DNA of 64,000 nt from Atrina japonica (GCA_030159075.1 BROG01000266.1:447501-511500); one strand, 5' to 3'; shown: positions 1 through 11,702, numbered from the stretch's first letter. Notes: generated by a model not told the origin, from the letters alone. A program made the numbers and translations.

Positions 1-169
1 CTAAATGTCATATATTCATCTGAAATAGCTATGATCTGGGTTTAATTTTCAAAATCAGATACCGACGAAACAATTGTATCAGTTTTTTTTTTATAAATTT
101 CAAAACTTTCACATACACCATTGTGTACCTTCCTGTAACATTTCATCTTTTTTTCTTTTTTAGGACTTT
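1..169. other. AT-rich sequence, nothing recognised
   Basis: No open frame, RNA gene or known repeat head is seen here. It leads into a family C repeat copy. Confidence 0.5.
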
Positions 170-515
170 CAAAGGGGCTTTAGCTGTGTTTTATTTTCAA
201 AAAACTTCCGCCCTTTTTTACTACTTAGATTGATATAAAATAAAAAATAGAATTATACACAACCATAATGTCATATATATTTTAAAATTCCCATACATTT
301 TGTGATAATTGCTTGGGAACCCAGGTTTGGCACTTTTTAAATTAACTCAACTTTACTTTTTGTATATGAATACCGCACTGGACTTGACATTTTACAAAAT
401 ATATAGAAATATAAAATTTTAACTCTTTTTTGCTATTGTACATCATGTACAAGTAGTAAAATTGGAAAAAGAATCGACACATTTTTTGGTAAATACAACT
501 AATGCTCCTTTAAGT
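170..515 (+). repeat. Dispersed repeat family C, copy 1
   Basis: An AT-rich stretch of about 345 bp. It shares ordered blocks with 18.86-19.50 kb, 25.19-25.33 kb, 27.09-27.43 kb and 39.74-40.05 kb: ACTACTTAGATTGATATA, then TTTTGTGATAATTGCTTGGGAA, then a TACAAGTAGTAAAA-like end. No coding potential and no clear tRNA-type promoter box. It is probably a non-autonomous element whose class cannot be assigned from this window. Confidence 0.6.
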
Positions 516-1563
516 TCCGTTGAGTTTTTGTAACTGGATAATGACGTCACTAGCCGTAGGTAAAGGATAACACATTTTGAAAATGGTATGACATTACATC
601 AATAAATGTACAATAAGGTTTTTTGTTTGTACAAGTGCTAAGTCTACCTGGACATGGGAACGAAGTTACATTATTGGTTTTAAAAACGAACGCTTGGTGA
701 AGGGAAAGTGAAAACATATTTCAAACTTAAGTTTCTTCAGATAATGGAAATTGAACCCAGGACATCCCGCTTGTTTTACTGCAGAACGATCTAGATGTAT
801 ATCGTCAAGCCAGAAATGCTGTAGGAAATTACTGATGTTCATTTATTTCTGCATGGGTGAAAAAAAATCAATAAACAAATGCTGAAATAAGAGATAGTGT
901 CCGTGCACTTCAAGTACTTAAAAGCTGCTGAAAATGTAAAATAAGTTTGCCGATTTATGCGGATAACTGTCCAGCAGGCTTATCTAAGTGTTTGATGGAC
1001 TGACAATTTATTGGTATTCAGCTTCAAATCTAATGTAAAATGTCATCTGTAGAACTATGGCCAGAACCACTTAAACATCTTTAAGAGATATTTAGGTTTG
1101 AATAATATCAAGTGGTCTTTAATGCTTTCCATGAAAAGGTGTTGATATGCATTTCCAAATGCAGTTTATGGTTGAAAAGTTCCATTCCATCTTTTCTCAG
1201 TTTCAGCAGTAGTGGCTTTTAAGATGCAGACGATTGGAATATTGGATCAGATCCAGAAATTCTCCTGTAAGAATAACGATTCTCCGTCAAAGGCTCGTTA
1301 AACTATATTTCCCGCTTATTAGGTCATGACCTGGCTCTAAAAACTTACTAAATTATTAAAGTTTAACTTTGGTCTATCCCGAAATTTGATGGGTCAAGCA
1401 GGCCAAGATGAGAATATATCAGACTTAAGCATATTCCCTTGTTTTATTATGCCAGTTCCTGTTCTCACTTGTGGATTTCAAAACCTGATACAAACAAAAC
1501 TTGAACTTGGTTCCTGAAATTGTTTTGGATTCCATCAATTGTGTATGTAAAACCTATACCAAT
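516..1563. other. Upstream intergenic or intronic region of the GPCR gene
   Basis: No ORF or recognised repeat. Because the receptor's coding exon begins after a splice acceptor at 1577-1578, this stretch is probably intron and the promoter may lie further upstream. Confidence 0.4.
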
Positions 1564-1578
1564 TGTTTATTTTTTCAG
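1564..1578 (+). promoter_or_regulatory. 3' splice acceptor before the GPCR exon
   Basis: A pyrimidine-rich run followed by CAG (TTGTTTATTTTTTCAG) ends at 1578, 70 bp before the GPCR start codon. It implies a spliced 5' UTR with the exon starting at 1579. An intronless coding region behind a spliced leader exon is common for class A receptors. Confidence 0.55.
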
Positions 1579-1648
1579 ATTTTGGTAACGGAACGTCGAA
1601 GAAGACGACAAAATAGACGAAATATTTACTTCCGGTTGCAAAAACAAT

Positions 1649-3040
1649 ATGACCTTATCCAACACAACAGAACATGGAGATCTGGATAGTCACAGTAACT
1701 GGACTGCAGAAGATGTTAGTACGTTCGAACTATGTCACATTCTGCTTCCGTCAATGGTTTATGTCGTGGTTCTGATGACAGTTGGGGTTATAGGAAATTC
1801 TTTAGTTTGCTATATTTTTCATAAGAAATGGAAAAAGCGAAAGAAACCTTCCACATTATTTATAATATCCTTATCAGCGATAGATCTCATCAACTGCCTT
1901 TCAACGCTACCATTTGATCTTATTCTATTGATGAATTTCTTTTCATTTGATTACCCGGTATTGTGTAAAGTATCAAGATGGATTACGTATTCACTCAATT
2001 GTGCTTCATCGGTTGTTCTTATAGGAATCGCCACGGATCGTTTAATAGGTATTAGGTATTCATTTACCAGGAAACCGTTTGGTATTTTTCGAGCAAAATG
2101 CATAATCATTAGTTCATTCTTTGTAGCCATGGTAACGTGCTGGCCAGCTCTTGTTCTATATGGCACAAGGACGGATATCTATAAACACAATATTCAAACC
2201 AGAAGCTGTAGCATTGATGACGACTACATCAATACCAAATATATACGTTGGTTCGTTTTCTACCTTTTGACTTCCAACATACTGTGTGATTCACTTCTTG
2301 TAGCAATGTATTCGTTAATTGGATTAACTATTTTTCAACAAAACCGCCGACAAGCGGAATTTGAAATGTCCATAATGTATGACACCAGGAGACGGGAGAG
2401 TTCCCTGTCACTGGCGAGTGTTGAATGTGAACGTCTGAGAGCAAATCTGAAAGTACCCAAATTTATAGTAACTACCGCTGCGGCAAACGTAATATATTGC
2501 GAATGTCCGGATAAAGACCAGCACGATGAGAAGTGTTGTTTGACCAAGCAAATTGACACCCAGTTAGAGGTTTGTTTAAAGAAAGACTGCAAGGTGAGGT
2601 GTTTACCATTGAATACTAAAATCAATACGAATTCTAATACGTTATCTGAGTCTAGTCCACCGGCGGGAACATCAAATGCATTGATGAACCAAAAACGACT
2701 GTACTCGTCAAGAGCGGTCTTATTTGCAGGTGATGGCAAAAGGTTTGGACCATCTATTCATACTAAAAAGACAACGTTTATGCTTTTTATCGTCACTCTT
2801 GTTTATATCCTTACTTTTGTACCATACTGTACTATTGCCATCATGAGGACTTTAAAAGGCAACACGTTCTACTTGAATTCATCAACTTTAAGTCAGAACT
2901 TTTATCAGTTATTTCTGCGATCTTATATGCTAAGTATGGCGACAAATCCAATTATATATTGTTTTTTAAACAAATATTTTAGAAAAGAATGTTTTGTTAT
3001 TATCAAAAGAGGCGTATTATGTTTTATCAGAAAATACTAG
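1649..3040 (+). CDS. Class A (rhodopsin-like) G protein-coupled receptor, peptide-receptor type
   Basis: A 463-residue seven-transmembrane receptor expected at the plasma membrane. The N-terminus has glycosylation sequons at N5 and N17. TM1 carries GN at 49-50 and TM2 the LSAID aspartate at residue 79. A Cys at 106 and a Cys in ECL2 (about 187) could form the usual disulfide. TM3 ends in DRL (130-132) in place of DRY, TM4 has CWP (164-166), TM6 has FVPY (390-393) without the CWxP tryptophan, and TM7 ends in NPIIY (433-437). The third intracellular loop is very long (about 231-372) and Cys/Ser-rich, a layout seen in some amine and neuropeptide receptors. The frame is intact in one exon, with AATAAA at 3070-3075. 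The ligand cannot be told; invertebrate neuropeptide receptors are the best match in style. Confidence 0.9.
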   Translation: MTLSNTTEHGDLDSHSNWTAEDVSTFELCHILLPSMVYVVVLMTVGVIGNSLVCYIFHKKWKKRKKPSTLFIISLSAIDLINCLSTLPFDLILLMNFFSFDYPVLCKVSRWITYSLNCASSVVLIGIATDRLIGIRYSFTRKPFGIFRAKCIIISSFFVAMVTCWPALVLYGTRTDIYKHNIQTRSCSIDDDYINTKYIRWFVFYLLTSNILCDSLLVAMYSLIGLTIFQQNRRQAEFEMSIMYDTRRRESSLSLASVECERLRANLKVPKFIVTTAAANVIYCECPDKDQHDEKCCLTKQIDTQLEVCLKKDCKVRCLPLNTKINTNSNTLSESSPPAGTSNALMNQKRLYSSRAVLFAGDGKRFGPSIHTKKTTFMLFIVTLVYILTFVPYCTIAIMRTLKGNTFYLNSSTLSQNFYQLFLRSYMLSMATNPIIYCFLNKYFRKECFVIIKRGVLCFIRKY

Positions 3041-3524
3041 AAAATTAAATTTTGTTATAATATTGTGAAAATAAAGTTAAAATCAAATCATTGCACTTAC
3101 ACATGCTTGTTATCACAACCAGTCTACGTTCTTTGTCATAGCAAGGAAACAAAGATAATAGTGTATTTTAATACGGTAATAATGCATGGCATCAGAACGA
3201 GGAATGTTTTACCTGAGCATCCCTATATTTGAAAATGGACTGTTTTGTGTACCTGGAAATGTTTGCTCCCGTTTATTTTTTGTCCTTAGATGATGGAGTG
3301 AATTTTAAAAAAGAGAAAAAAGGGAATTTTTTAAGTTAAATAATTGAAGAAGCTCGGACATACATGCCCTACATAAGAGCATGACAACTTAGGGCAAATT
3401 CAAAACGGATTGAATACATTTTCTGGCGAAAATAACAAGTGGCAAAAATTTCTAAGTATACATTATTATTCTGTTTTTTGACAGAACACATTTATGATAA
3501 TTGTACGGTATTGTTCGATTGATA
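3041..3524. other. GPCR 3' UTR and downstream AT-rich DNA
   Basis: It contains AATAAA at 3070-3075, the likely polyadenylation signal of the receptor. Nothing else is recognised. Confidence 0.55.
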
Positions 3525-3740
3525 TAACTTGGCGGGGCGAAATAACCTTTTGATATTTATATGGACTTTTCGGCTATGATAGGCTACACAAGGTATGCGT
3601 TTTTTATTTCCCACTGGATACTCGTAGCTATGATTACTCTTGTCGGTGTCATTTTAATGTCGGTATGCTACATTACCTACAATTTGAAAATATTAAGGTC
3701 ATATGCATGTTAAGGTTCACAGGACACCACCCCGCCAGGT
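3525..3740 (+). repeat. Dispersed repeat family D, copy 1
   Basis: It shares ordered blocks with 43660-43835: AATAACCTTTTGAT-like, then CTTTTCGGYTATGA, then GGATACTCGTAGCTATG, then GGTTCACAGG. Two copies only are seen in the window; no terminal structure was identified. Confidence 0.5.
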
Positions 3741-4204
3741 CATATACTTTAATTCAAGTAAGGTCATATTCAATGATTGCTTTTTGGTTATGAATATTGG
3801 GTTGAGCATAACTTCATAATTATAATAAAACAATAGACATAACTAAAAATCCAATAATTCGGTGTTTTTCTGCATGGTAATATTAGCTCAACGCTTGTGA
3901 TGATTTCGCCGAAGACATAAAAAAGGTAGTGTTTCTTCGCTAAACGCTGGGAAAAAGAAGTAAAGGTCTAGGAACTTTAGATTGACACTTAAATCTGTCC
4001 CGTGTAACGGTAGGAATGATACGTAAAGTACGCTCAATGCATTGGCGTCAGTCAAAAGGATAGGTAAAAATTTGTGGCACTTCACCTAGTCTATACAATG
4101 TGGTTTTTAAATCTGAAGTTTCTATACACGTTTTCTTTTGACATTTTTGACATTTACTTAACGGATTTAAGGTCTTAAAGTGATTTTCATACGATTTTGC
4201 CTGA

Positions 4205-4440
4205 TGGAAGTCTCGGTTATCTACCTTCACCAGTTGAGCTCCAATTTTAAATAGATTTTTGAAAGGGAAATTGGTATTATACAAGGCCAAATAATATATC
4301 TAAATCCATAGCCGAATCCGTCTAAGAGTAACCACTGTAAAAAAGATGAATATCTTAGCTTTTGAATAAATCAGAATTTAAATGGTGTTACCAGTGCCAA
4401 ATATTACTTTAGTATAAGATTATCGGCATAAGATAAATTA
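4205..4440 (-). repeat. Dispersed repeat family A (retrozyme-like), truncated copy
   Basis: It matches the body of family A (CAGTTGAGCTCCAAT, then AAGGCCAAATAATA, then GTCTAAGAGTAACCAC, then AAATATTACTTTAGTATAA). The hammerhead half is diverged: the segment that should hold the catalytic core has been replaced, so no ribozyme is expected here. Confidence 0.6.
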
Positions 4441-5194
4441 ACATTCGTTTCCATGTGAAAACGAAAGAAAGAAAACCAAACTTATAATTAATATATAAAA
4501 ACAAAATTCTTCCAACTATGAATTCTCTTGATAGATGAGGTGGATTGAAGTATCTCAAGAATGATGTAATTCATTCAAAAAGGAAACAATAATGTGGGTA
4601 TAATCATTGTATTACTAATGTACAAGTACTTTGTCCTCTCAATATATCTATCCTGCATTTCTAAATATTCAAAGAGTTTTGTTTTGTTTAATATTGTATT
4701 CTTTCTCTTGAAGTATCTCATTCGTCTTGTTGCATCGAGTCTCTTCAATCATCAACTCAAGTGTCTGAAACCTCAGGTTTAAACTGAAAACTTAAATAGT
4801 TTTCCCGTGATACCTAATCGTAAAGTTACAGCAATATTTAAGATGGATACACAGTTTATGACATCCTTGAGTGCAATGTTTTCAAAACACATATACTTAA
4901 ATAAAAAACGAAGGTGTTTGTGTTCCAAAAATTGAGATCTTCCAAAGAAAACAGCCGTTGTATATTCATAACTTTAAGTAATTTCTAACTTAAACATTGA
5001 AAGTTCATTTACCCTAAGCAGGTATATTCAACACGCCTTCATATTGTTGTTGTAAAACGTCTAAATTTGAATTTTCCGTAAACTTACGTTTTTGTAATTT
5101 CTTAACGAGGTAAACATAACCAGATCAATTTACAATAAAAGAAAAAAGAAAAAAAATTAATATCACGGATAGCAAAAGTATTTATCTTCACGAG
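4441..5194. other. AT-rich DNA, nothing recognised
   Basis: Short frames only, with no domain signal and biased, repeat-like composition. Confidence 0.4.
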
Positions 5195-5199
5195 GTTAA

Positions 5200-5278
5200 G
5201 TAGACAACATACAAATCTGGTGAACATTGGACAAACACGGACCTCTGGAAATCCAGGGGTGGGATCAGGTGCCTTGGA
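5200..5278 (+). repeat. Dispersed repeat family B, fragment
   Basis: It carries the family B core: a CATTGGACAAACACGGACCTC block followed by TGGAAATCCAGRGGTGGGATCAGGTGCC. The same core recurs at 9.8, 11.5-11.7, 18.5 (-), 19.7 (-), 39.6 and 47.1 kb (-). Confidence 0.65.
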
Positions 5279-6750
5279 AGAATAAGCATATCATTTTCTG
5301 CAAGTTACTTAATTTATTTGTTGGTGTTTAGGTAAGAATGTGTTTTATACCACAGTTAACAACTTTTTAGTTATATAGTGGCAACCATTTTTAACAGAAA
5401 TGGTGAAAATGCGGTAACAATGTTCCCGAGAACAGACTTCTGGTCTTCCTCAAGTTATTGTTAATATACAATGTTTAAGAAATACCTTGACTGGGTTTAT
5501 TTTCATCTGTGTACATTTTAGTTAGGGGTGCAATTTTAAAGCTAAAATGAATATTTGAAGTAAATGGGAAACTTTGATGACAAAAAATAATCAACGGAAT
5601 TTTGTAACTTTCTCTGTAAACGCGCATTTATAATTCTTGGTGTAATTATTTTTTGATTCCCTGTGACAATATGCATGAAGTTTCAAATTATGTATTCCAG
5701 TTCATACAGGCCGTAATAAAATGATTTCGGGGATCTTTTTACGGGGATCTTGTTTAACTGTATGAAGTCCCACTCTCAGGAATGTTAGATACCTGGAGCA
5801 TGACCATAAACATTGACTCCCTTTCGCCAATCAGATTTAAAACTAACTGATGTCATTTTCACCGCCCTTGACCTTTCCACCGACCTCGAGAGGGTTTACA
5901 TGGAACAACTGCGATTGGGTTGACATGCTAACAGGGGGCAATGAATTCTTTCTCATATCTGGTCCCATCCCGTTTGAGAATAAAAATTGAGACCATTTGT
6001 ACATCCAAATTGTCGTATTCTAATGGGCTTGGAGTTCCGATTATCCAGTGGTACTTCTTCAATTTTACTTCACACTGCCATAATTTTAAACATAGTGGTT
6101 CTGTACACACAATGAAACATATCTTTGTTATGACGTCATTACATATCCTAAGGTATATGTGTACGTTGTATATCAATATAATCAGATCAAGGCGATGTAA
6201 ATGAGGTGAAAACCAATAATTAAGTTTCTGAAATGTCAGAGCGACACGATACACCAACATAATCAATAACAAGAGATATAATCTACTTGATGGTCGGAAG
6301 TAGACCTTTGATATAAACACAAATAAATACTATATAAAACAATTATAGACTAATTTATAGAAGTACAGTTATTTCATTTTACACTGGTCTATGTGGAATT
6401 GGATATTGGTATCTGCTCTCTTAACGCTTGGCGACAGACAAAAAGCAAATGTCAATCAGGCGACGATTGTCAAAATGTCAACGTCCTGATGTTAATCCTC
6501 TGAGACATACACCAACAATTCATTAACTGACAATACAATGATAAGTGTTATGTTCTTATAAATACATACCAAATAACAAATACCGTTTCTGGAATAGAGT
6601 ACAGCTATGTATATTTCAACAGATAAAAGTGTCAGTTTCTGAGTACATTGTTTTAACATGGTTTAGAACGTATAAAGCACGAATCACTATGACACTGACC
6701 ATTTACTGTAGATCTTGGATCACAATTGATACTGTCTGCTTAAATAAATC
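5279..6750. other. Intergenic DNA with a possible SINE-3 fragment
   Basis: At about 5380-5450 a weak match to the body of SINE family 3 can be seen (GTGGCAACCATTTTTAACAG followed by CTTCTGGTCTTCC). The remainder shows no coding or repeat signal; overlapping frames near 5930-6320 on both strands look spurious. Confidence 0.35.
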
Positions 6751-6756
6751 ATACAT

Positions 6757-6892
6757 AATGCACAAATACAGAAACAATAAGGCACCTACAAACTCACCAT
6801 GCCTCGTTGGGGTTCGAACTCTCGACCGATGGCACCAAACGCCTGGCTCCCATGCCCGACGCCCTAATCACTCGGCCTTCTACGCATTCACA
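6757..6892 (-). repeat. tRNA-derived SINE family 2, minus-strand copy
   Basis: Read on the minus strand it has an A-box-like GGCCGAGTGATTAGGGCG and a B box GAGAGTTCGAACCCC, followed by a shared body ending GTTTCTGTATTTGTGCATTATG. This is the pol III promoter layout of a tRNA-headed SINE. An inverted sister copy starts 50 bp away at about 6945. Confidence 0.75.
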
Positions 6893-6944
6893 TAAATGAA
6901 TGTTTCTATAGCGGTGAGTTTCAAACAGGAGAACTTGGTCGTAG

Positions 6945-7085
6945 AGATAAAGGTGAAAGGCCAAGTGGTTAGGGCGTCGAGCATGGGAGCCAGGCGGTTG
7001 GTGCCGCAGGTCGAGAGTTCGAACCACGGCCGGGCATGATGAGTTTGTAGGTGCCTTATTGTTTCTGTATTTGTGCATTATGTGT
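6945..7085 (+). repeat. tRNA-derived SINE family 2, plus-strand copy
   Basis: A-box-like GGCCAAGTGGTTAGGGCG and B box GAGAGTTCGAACCACG, then the same body and GTGCATTATG end as the copy at 6757-6892 in opposite orientation. The pair forms a large imperfect palindrome. Confidence 0.75.
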
Positions 7086-7924
7086 GAATATATATAACGA
7101 CTATAATTAGATATATGTCTGCATGACATTGTATAGAGAGGTCGAAGCATCAAAGATGCATGTTTTAGATCTTATTCATCACAGTGCGCCATGATAAAAA
7201 TTACTTCAACAAATAAAAAAATTGTTCATGATTTTTTTTTTATATCATTGTTTTACCTGTAATATTTAAACTGGTCGAATCTTTATATCAGTCTCCTAAT
7301 TACTGTTTGACTCGGACAAATTTCGTCTGCGTCAACGAAACATTTCAATATCACAGTTTATCCTAAATTTCATGTCAATCGATGGATAAATCACAAAGTA
7401 GACACGAAACACAAATTGAATGGGATCTTATCAATCATCAGTCATTACAAATTGGACAGCTGCTTCTGTGAACAGTTAATTGTCAAAGAAATCAATGGCA
7501 AATTTACGCATGCTTACAGGGATATTTTTAATGATACAAATTCGAAATCAACCAGAGTGCAAGGTAAATGCGCACAGGTATATTTTGCATTTACAGTATT
7601 CAAAGTTGATTCGATGCACATACCTACACCTACGTTTACATTAAAAAAAAAATAATAAAAAACAAACAAACAAACAAACAAACAATCAAAAAACAAAAAC
7701 AACAAACCCCCCCCCCAAAAAAAAAACCCTTCGCCGTTGTGAGATTAAAGAGCGTTTGTAGTGCAAGTGGACGGTTTCATGTTCGATCCCTGCTACTAAA
7801 CCATGGGTAGGACTTCCTTCGCCGAGCGCCAGACATAACAATAAAGGTCACAGATGTTGCCGATTAGACTAGCTGTGGATGTATCCAAATGATACATAAC
7901 AGAACGATATTTAGATGAATAATT
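7086..7924. other. Intergenic DNA with A-rich tract and a weak tRNA-like segment
   Basis: A CAAA/A/C-rich low-complexity tract lies at about 7648-7728. It is followed by a segment with a B-box-like GTTCGATCCC at 7782-7791, possibly another decayed SINE head. No gene is seen. Confidence 0.35.
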
Positions 7925-8279
7925 ACAGACATACAGACAGATAGACAGACAGATTAATTATAAATTAGACTACAGACATACAGACAGATAGACAGACAGA
8001 TTAATTATAAATTAGACTACAGACATACAGACAGATAGACAGACAGATTAATTATAAATTAGACTACAGACATACAGACAGATAGACAGACAGATTAATT
8101 ATAAATTAGACTACAGACATAGACAGATAGACAGACAGATTAATTATAAATTAGACTACAAAACAGATTAATTATAAATTAGACTACAGACATACAGACA
8201 GATAGACAGACAGATTAATTATAAATTAGACTACAGACATACAGACAGATAGACAGACAGATTAATTATAAATTAGACT
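7925..8279. repeat. 47-bp tandem repeat
   Basis: About 7.5 copies of a 47-bp unit: a tract built on CAGA/CATA/GATA steps followed by TTAATTATAAATTAGACT. One copy is shortened at about 8155. The inside of the unit is itself microsatellite-like, suggesting growth from a GACA/GATA seed. Confidence 0.9.
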
Positions 8280-8416
8280 CGTAGAAGACAACTTCACCGG
8301 AGATGTTTTACATCATGAAGTTACAACTTCCAGAAAAGTAGAATGAAAACACGTGAACAATAATTGCTCATGAATCAATTATTTGATAAATCATATACAA
8401 TAAATTGCCACAAATG

Positions 8417-8483
8417 AAACATATATATCTATATCTATATCTATATCTATCTATATATCTATATCTATATCTATCTATATCTA

Positions 8484-8542
<59 letters not shown>

Positions 8543-8545
8543 CTA

Positions 8546-8584
<39 letters not shown>

Positions 8585-8594
8585 ATATATATAT
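8417..8594. repeat. TATC/TA microsatellite
   Basis: Interleaved (TATC)n and (TA)n blocks of about 180 bp. Low-complexity frames across it are not genes. Confidence 0.9.
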
Positions 8595-9537
8595 CAGCTC
8601 CGCTGATAACTGTAGTTTAGAGAATGCGAAACCTGTTTCAACAGTCGACACATTTAAAGAAGAATGTATTAAAATTTACACTAACAATAGCGTCATGTTT
8701 TTAAAGGCTAGACGTGCTCTTAATATCTTATCTGGTATCATAAATTATCATGTGATACATAATAATGGAACAAAAGTAGGAGAGGAATCTAAAGCGCCAT
8801 ACCAATCATAGTTGTACATAGATGTCAAAATATGGTTTATTCTTACTTGAAATATTTTATACACTATGTAAGAAAGGGAATGCACACATTGTTTTTAAAC
8901 ATTAGTCGAAAGTGATCACGCTAACGAATGAAGGGTATTGAATATGTAAGGAAACTCAAAGAACATAAAGATATTCACTGTTTTGCTGTGACTCGTTGTT
9001 TTGCACGTGCGACATATATTTTCAATTTTGATATTTATTATAATTTGAAGGGTATATTTACATCTAATTATTTCTGCTAATATACGTAAGCTTCTAGCTG
9101 ATATAAAAATTATATAAACCACAGTATTAATTGTCAGGAGGTCCAAGCTACAGTATGCAAATATTGTGAAAATTCGATAATCACGAACCTCTTTAAAATC
9201 CAGAAGTTGGATGGTTGGTTGGAAGTCGATAATTAAATTCAAATCAGAAAAACGGAATCGGCATACAAAATTCATCAATTGCTATCGAAAAGACAGGTCA
9301 ACATTTGAATAAGTAATTCATGGTTACCGCAAACAAGATCATTATGACGACCGTAAAATTTGGGAAATTCTGGCTTTTATCGGTATTCCCCATGTCCTTG
9401 TGACAACAACTTCATACCTTAGTTTGTCTATGTACATGAAACTATCGTATGTAAAATAAGCGTTGGCATATAGGTTAATTAAGGGGATATACACAGCGTA
9501 GGCAATAAAAGAACGTTACCAATATAGAAATATATAT
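8595..9537. other. AT-rich DNA, nothing recognised
   Basis: No gene, RNA or clear repeat head. A minus-strand frame at 8916-9278 has no domain signature or conserved neighbour and is not called. Confidence 0.4.
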
Positions 9538-9795
9538 TATAAACATAATACCAAAGTTATAATGCTCAAGATGATAGTTTCTGTCAATTAGACTTCATCA
9601 GTTGAGCTCCAATATTAAACAGATTATCTAAAGAGAAAGTGGTATCAGCCAAGGCCAAATAATAAATCTAAACGTAAAGCCAAAATCCTTGCAAGAGTAA
9701 CCACAGTAAAACGATGGCTATTTTAGCTTTAGAAGAATTTAGAATTTCAAATGGTGCTATCAGTACGAAATATTACTTTAGTATAAAATTATCAT
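9538..9795 (-). repeat. Dispersed repeat family A (retrozyme-like), copy with hammerhead motif
   Basis: A full-length-looking copy of about 258 bp that aligns block by block with the copy at 20937-21196 (same strand sense as + there). The hammerhead lies at its 3' side when read on the minus strand (9564-9607). A family B copy follows directly. Confidence 0.75.
9564..9607 (-). ncRNA. Hammerhead ribozyme motif (type I), near-intact
   Basis: Minus strand: stem I GCTCAA/TTGAGC perfect (6 bp), core CTGATGA intact, stem II GTC/GAC with a TAATT loop, GAAA intact, cleavage triplet ending TC. Only the second base pair of the very short stem III is lost (C against A). The fold is read by eye; self-cleavage is not demonstrated. 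Confidence 0.65.
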
Positions 9796-9902
9796 CTACC
9801 AAAGTGTAAATCTTCAGGATGTCCAGGATACATAAACAAATTTGAACATTGGACAATCACGGACCTCTAAAAATCCAGAGGTGGGATCAGGTACCATGGA
9901 GG
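9796..9902 (+). repeat. Dispersed repeat family B copy
   Basis: Starts with CTACCAAAGTGTAAATC and ends in the GAGGTGGGATCAGGTACC core. It abuts the preceding family A copy directly. Confidence 0.65.
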
Positions 9903-11447
9903 ACTAATACTGAATATTGACAGTAGGAAAACAGAACGCATCACATGTGTAGTATAGTTATGTTGTCAATTTCATGTCCGTGTTCAACAACAAGCATCTA
10001 CTCATCGTTATTCCAATAACAGGTATGGAGGTTTAATAAACATTCCTAAACAATATAAATTTTAACAGTCACCGTAATGATCGGACATACATAAAAGTAG
10101 GATATTTTTAGACCTTTCCAGTTAATATGAATTCCAACAAAAGTCATCACCAAAATCTGAATAATGTGTATAAATGTTGACATTTAAGTATATTACTTGT
10201 ATACAAACAGTCTTTCAGTAGCATTAACTGCACACATAAATAAAATTTCATAATCTGATTTATTTCTGGCAGATTCATAATCCTTTTCATTAAGTATCTA
10301 CTTTCAACATGACATTGCAATTCCTACAAGTTTGTGTGAAATTGATTTATTTGTTTGTGTTTTAATCTTGTTGATGACCCATAAGTCATCCCTGTACGAC
10401 AGCAATAATTGTCGATATCTCTTAGCATTGTGCCTGGACTATGGACGAATACGATACAATGTTGATTGGCGTTCAATAAAGCATAAAGTAAAATTCCAAA
10501 GTGTCAGCCACAGCGGAGACCGCAACGTAATATGCAGAGGCTGAGTTAATAAAGTAATAAACATAAATATCAACATATATGTGACCACGACAGACAAAAC
10601 AAGCTCAAATGCAGGAAAATGATCTTTTCTCCTTTTTGTCTGCATTTTTCATACCTTGAAGTAAAATATGCAAGTACTGTTTATTTGATTTAATTAATAT
10701 ATTGTAACTCTAAAATTATCCCACATTTTCTATGGGAAGACAATAACTACTTCATCTGAACCTACATGTATATACATTGTCACGTTTGTAAAGTTAACAT
10801 GTAGGAGAAATAAATGACGGGGCTATGTCAAACAAAAATAAATATAGCTTTTAAATAGGAAATGATAGGACAAACGGATAACGAAAGTGTACATCGCATT
10901 AAAAGTGTTGCTTTTGAACAACGTATCTGTGTGGTCTTTTCGCGCGTTTATCTATTACGTCAACATGCAACTGCTACATCTGGGTCTGTTTTGTTAGTCG
11001 AAGTCATATATACCGAAATGTTAACAGTATCGATTCGTAAATCAACAGGAACAAAACATCTAGAAAATTGTATAGTAATATAAAAGATAAAATAGTGTCA
11101 CATTTAAAGGTTGCGAATATGAAATTGCAGTGGACTTAATTAGTCGACAGAGAATACTTACGCCTCCTTATTTTACAAACCCCTGAAAAACAATGGACCC
11201 TTCTATGAATCAGTTACTTAGACCAATACAAATGTGTCTCAAGGGGTGAATCTAGCTAACACCATGGTTATTGTTTGACGACAGATTCGCATTATCCCAG
11301 CATATCACTGAAAAGCAAATAAAATTACATATATACAAGTTTGTGTTTCCAAAGCACCCATGAAAACAGTAATAAGGTAAAAGTGATAAGACCAAATTTC
11401 GACGAGAATCGGTACATATAGTGCAACAAGCACAATAAGTATATCAA
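9903..11447. other. Intergenic DNA, nothing recognised
   Basis: Short overlapping frames at 10332-10645 and 10862-11083 lack domain signals; no repeat head is recognised. Confidence 0.35.
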
Positions 11448-11702
11448 ATAATATAAAAATCTCAGATACCAAAGTATAAATCGTCAGGATGTCCAGGGCC
11501 CCGCATCATAAAATTTGAGGATATACTCAAGTCTGAAAATATTCTCAAGTTGCCCTACTCAGCCATTCAGATTTCAGGATTAGCCAAAGTTGAGTAAAAT
11601 TCTTAGACTTAATTACTTCTTAAGTTTTATGATGCCAGGACCAGGACATAAAAATTGGAAAAACACGGACCTCTGGAAATCAAGAGGTGGGATCAGGTGC
11701 CA
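11448..11702 (+). repeat. Dispersed repeat family B copy split by a MITE
   Basis: Family B head (AAATCTCAGATACCAAAGTATAAATC) and tail (GGGATCAGGTGCC) are separated by a 143-bp insertion at 11498-11640. The interruption gives the relative age: B is older than the MITE. Confidence 0.75.
11498..11640. mobile_element. MITE with GCATCATAAAA terminal inverted repeats
   Basis: 143 bp, with a left end GCATCATAAAATTTGAG and a right end CTTAAGTTTTATGATGCC that are inverted matches. It is flanked by a 5-bp direct repeat CCAGG at 11493-11497 and 11641-11645, the probable target site duplication. No coding capacity. The superfamily is not assigned. Confidence 0.75.

Noticed and set aside
4205..4240. Fifth hammerhead in the truncated family A copy
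   Set aside because: The core is changed to CTGGTGA and the rest of the catalytic sequence is absent.
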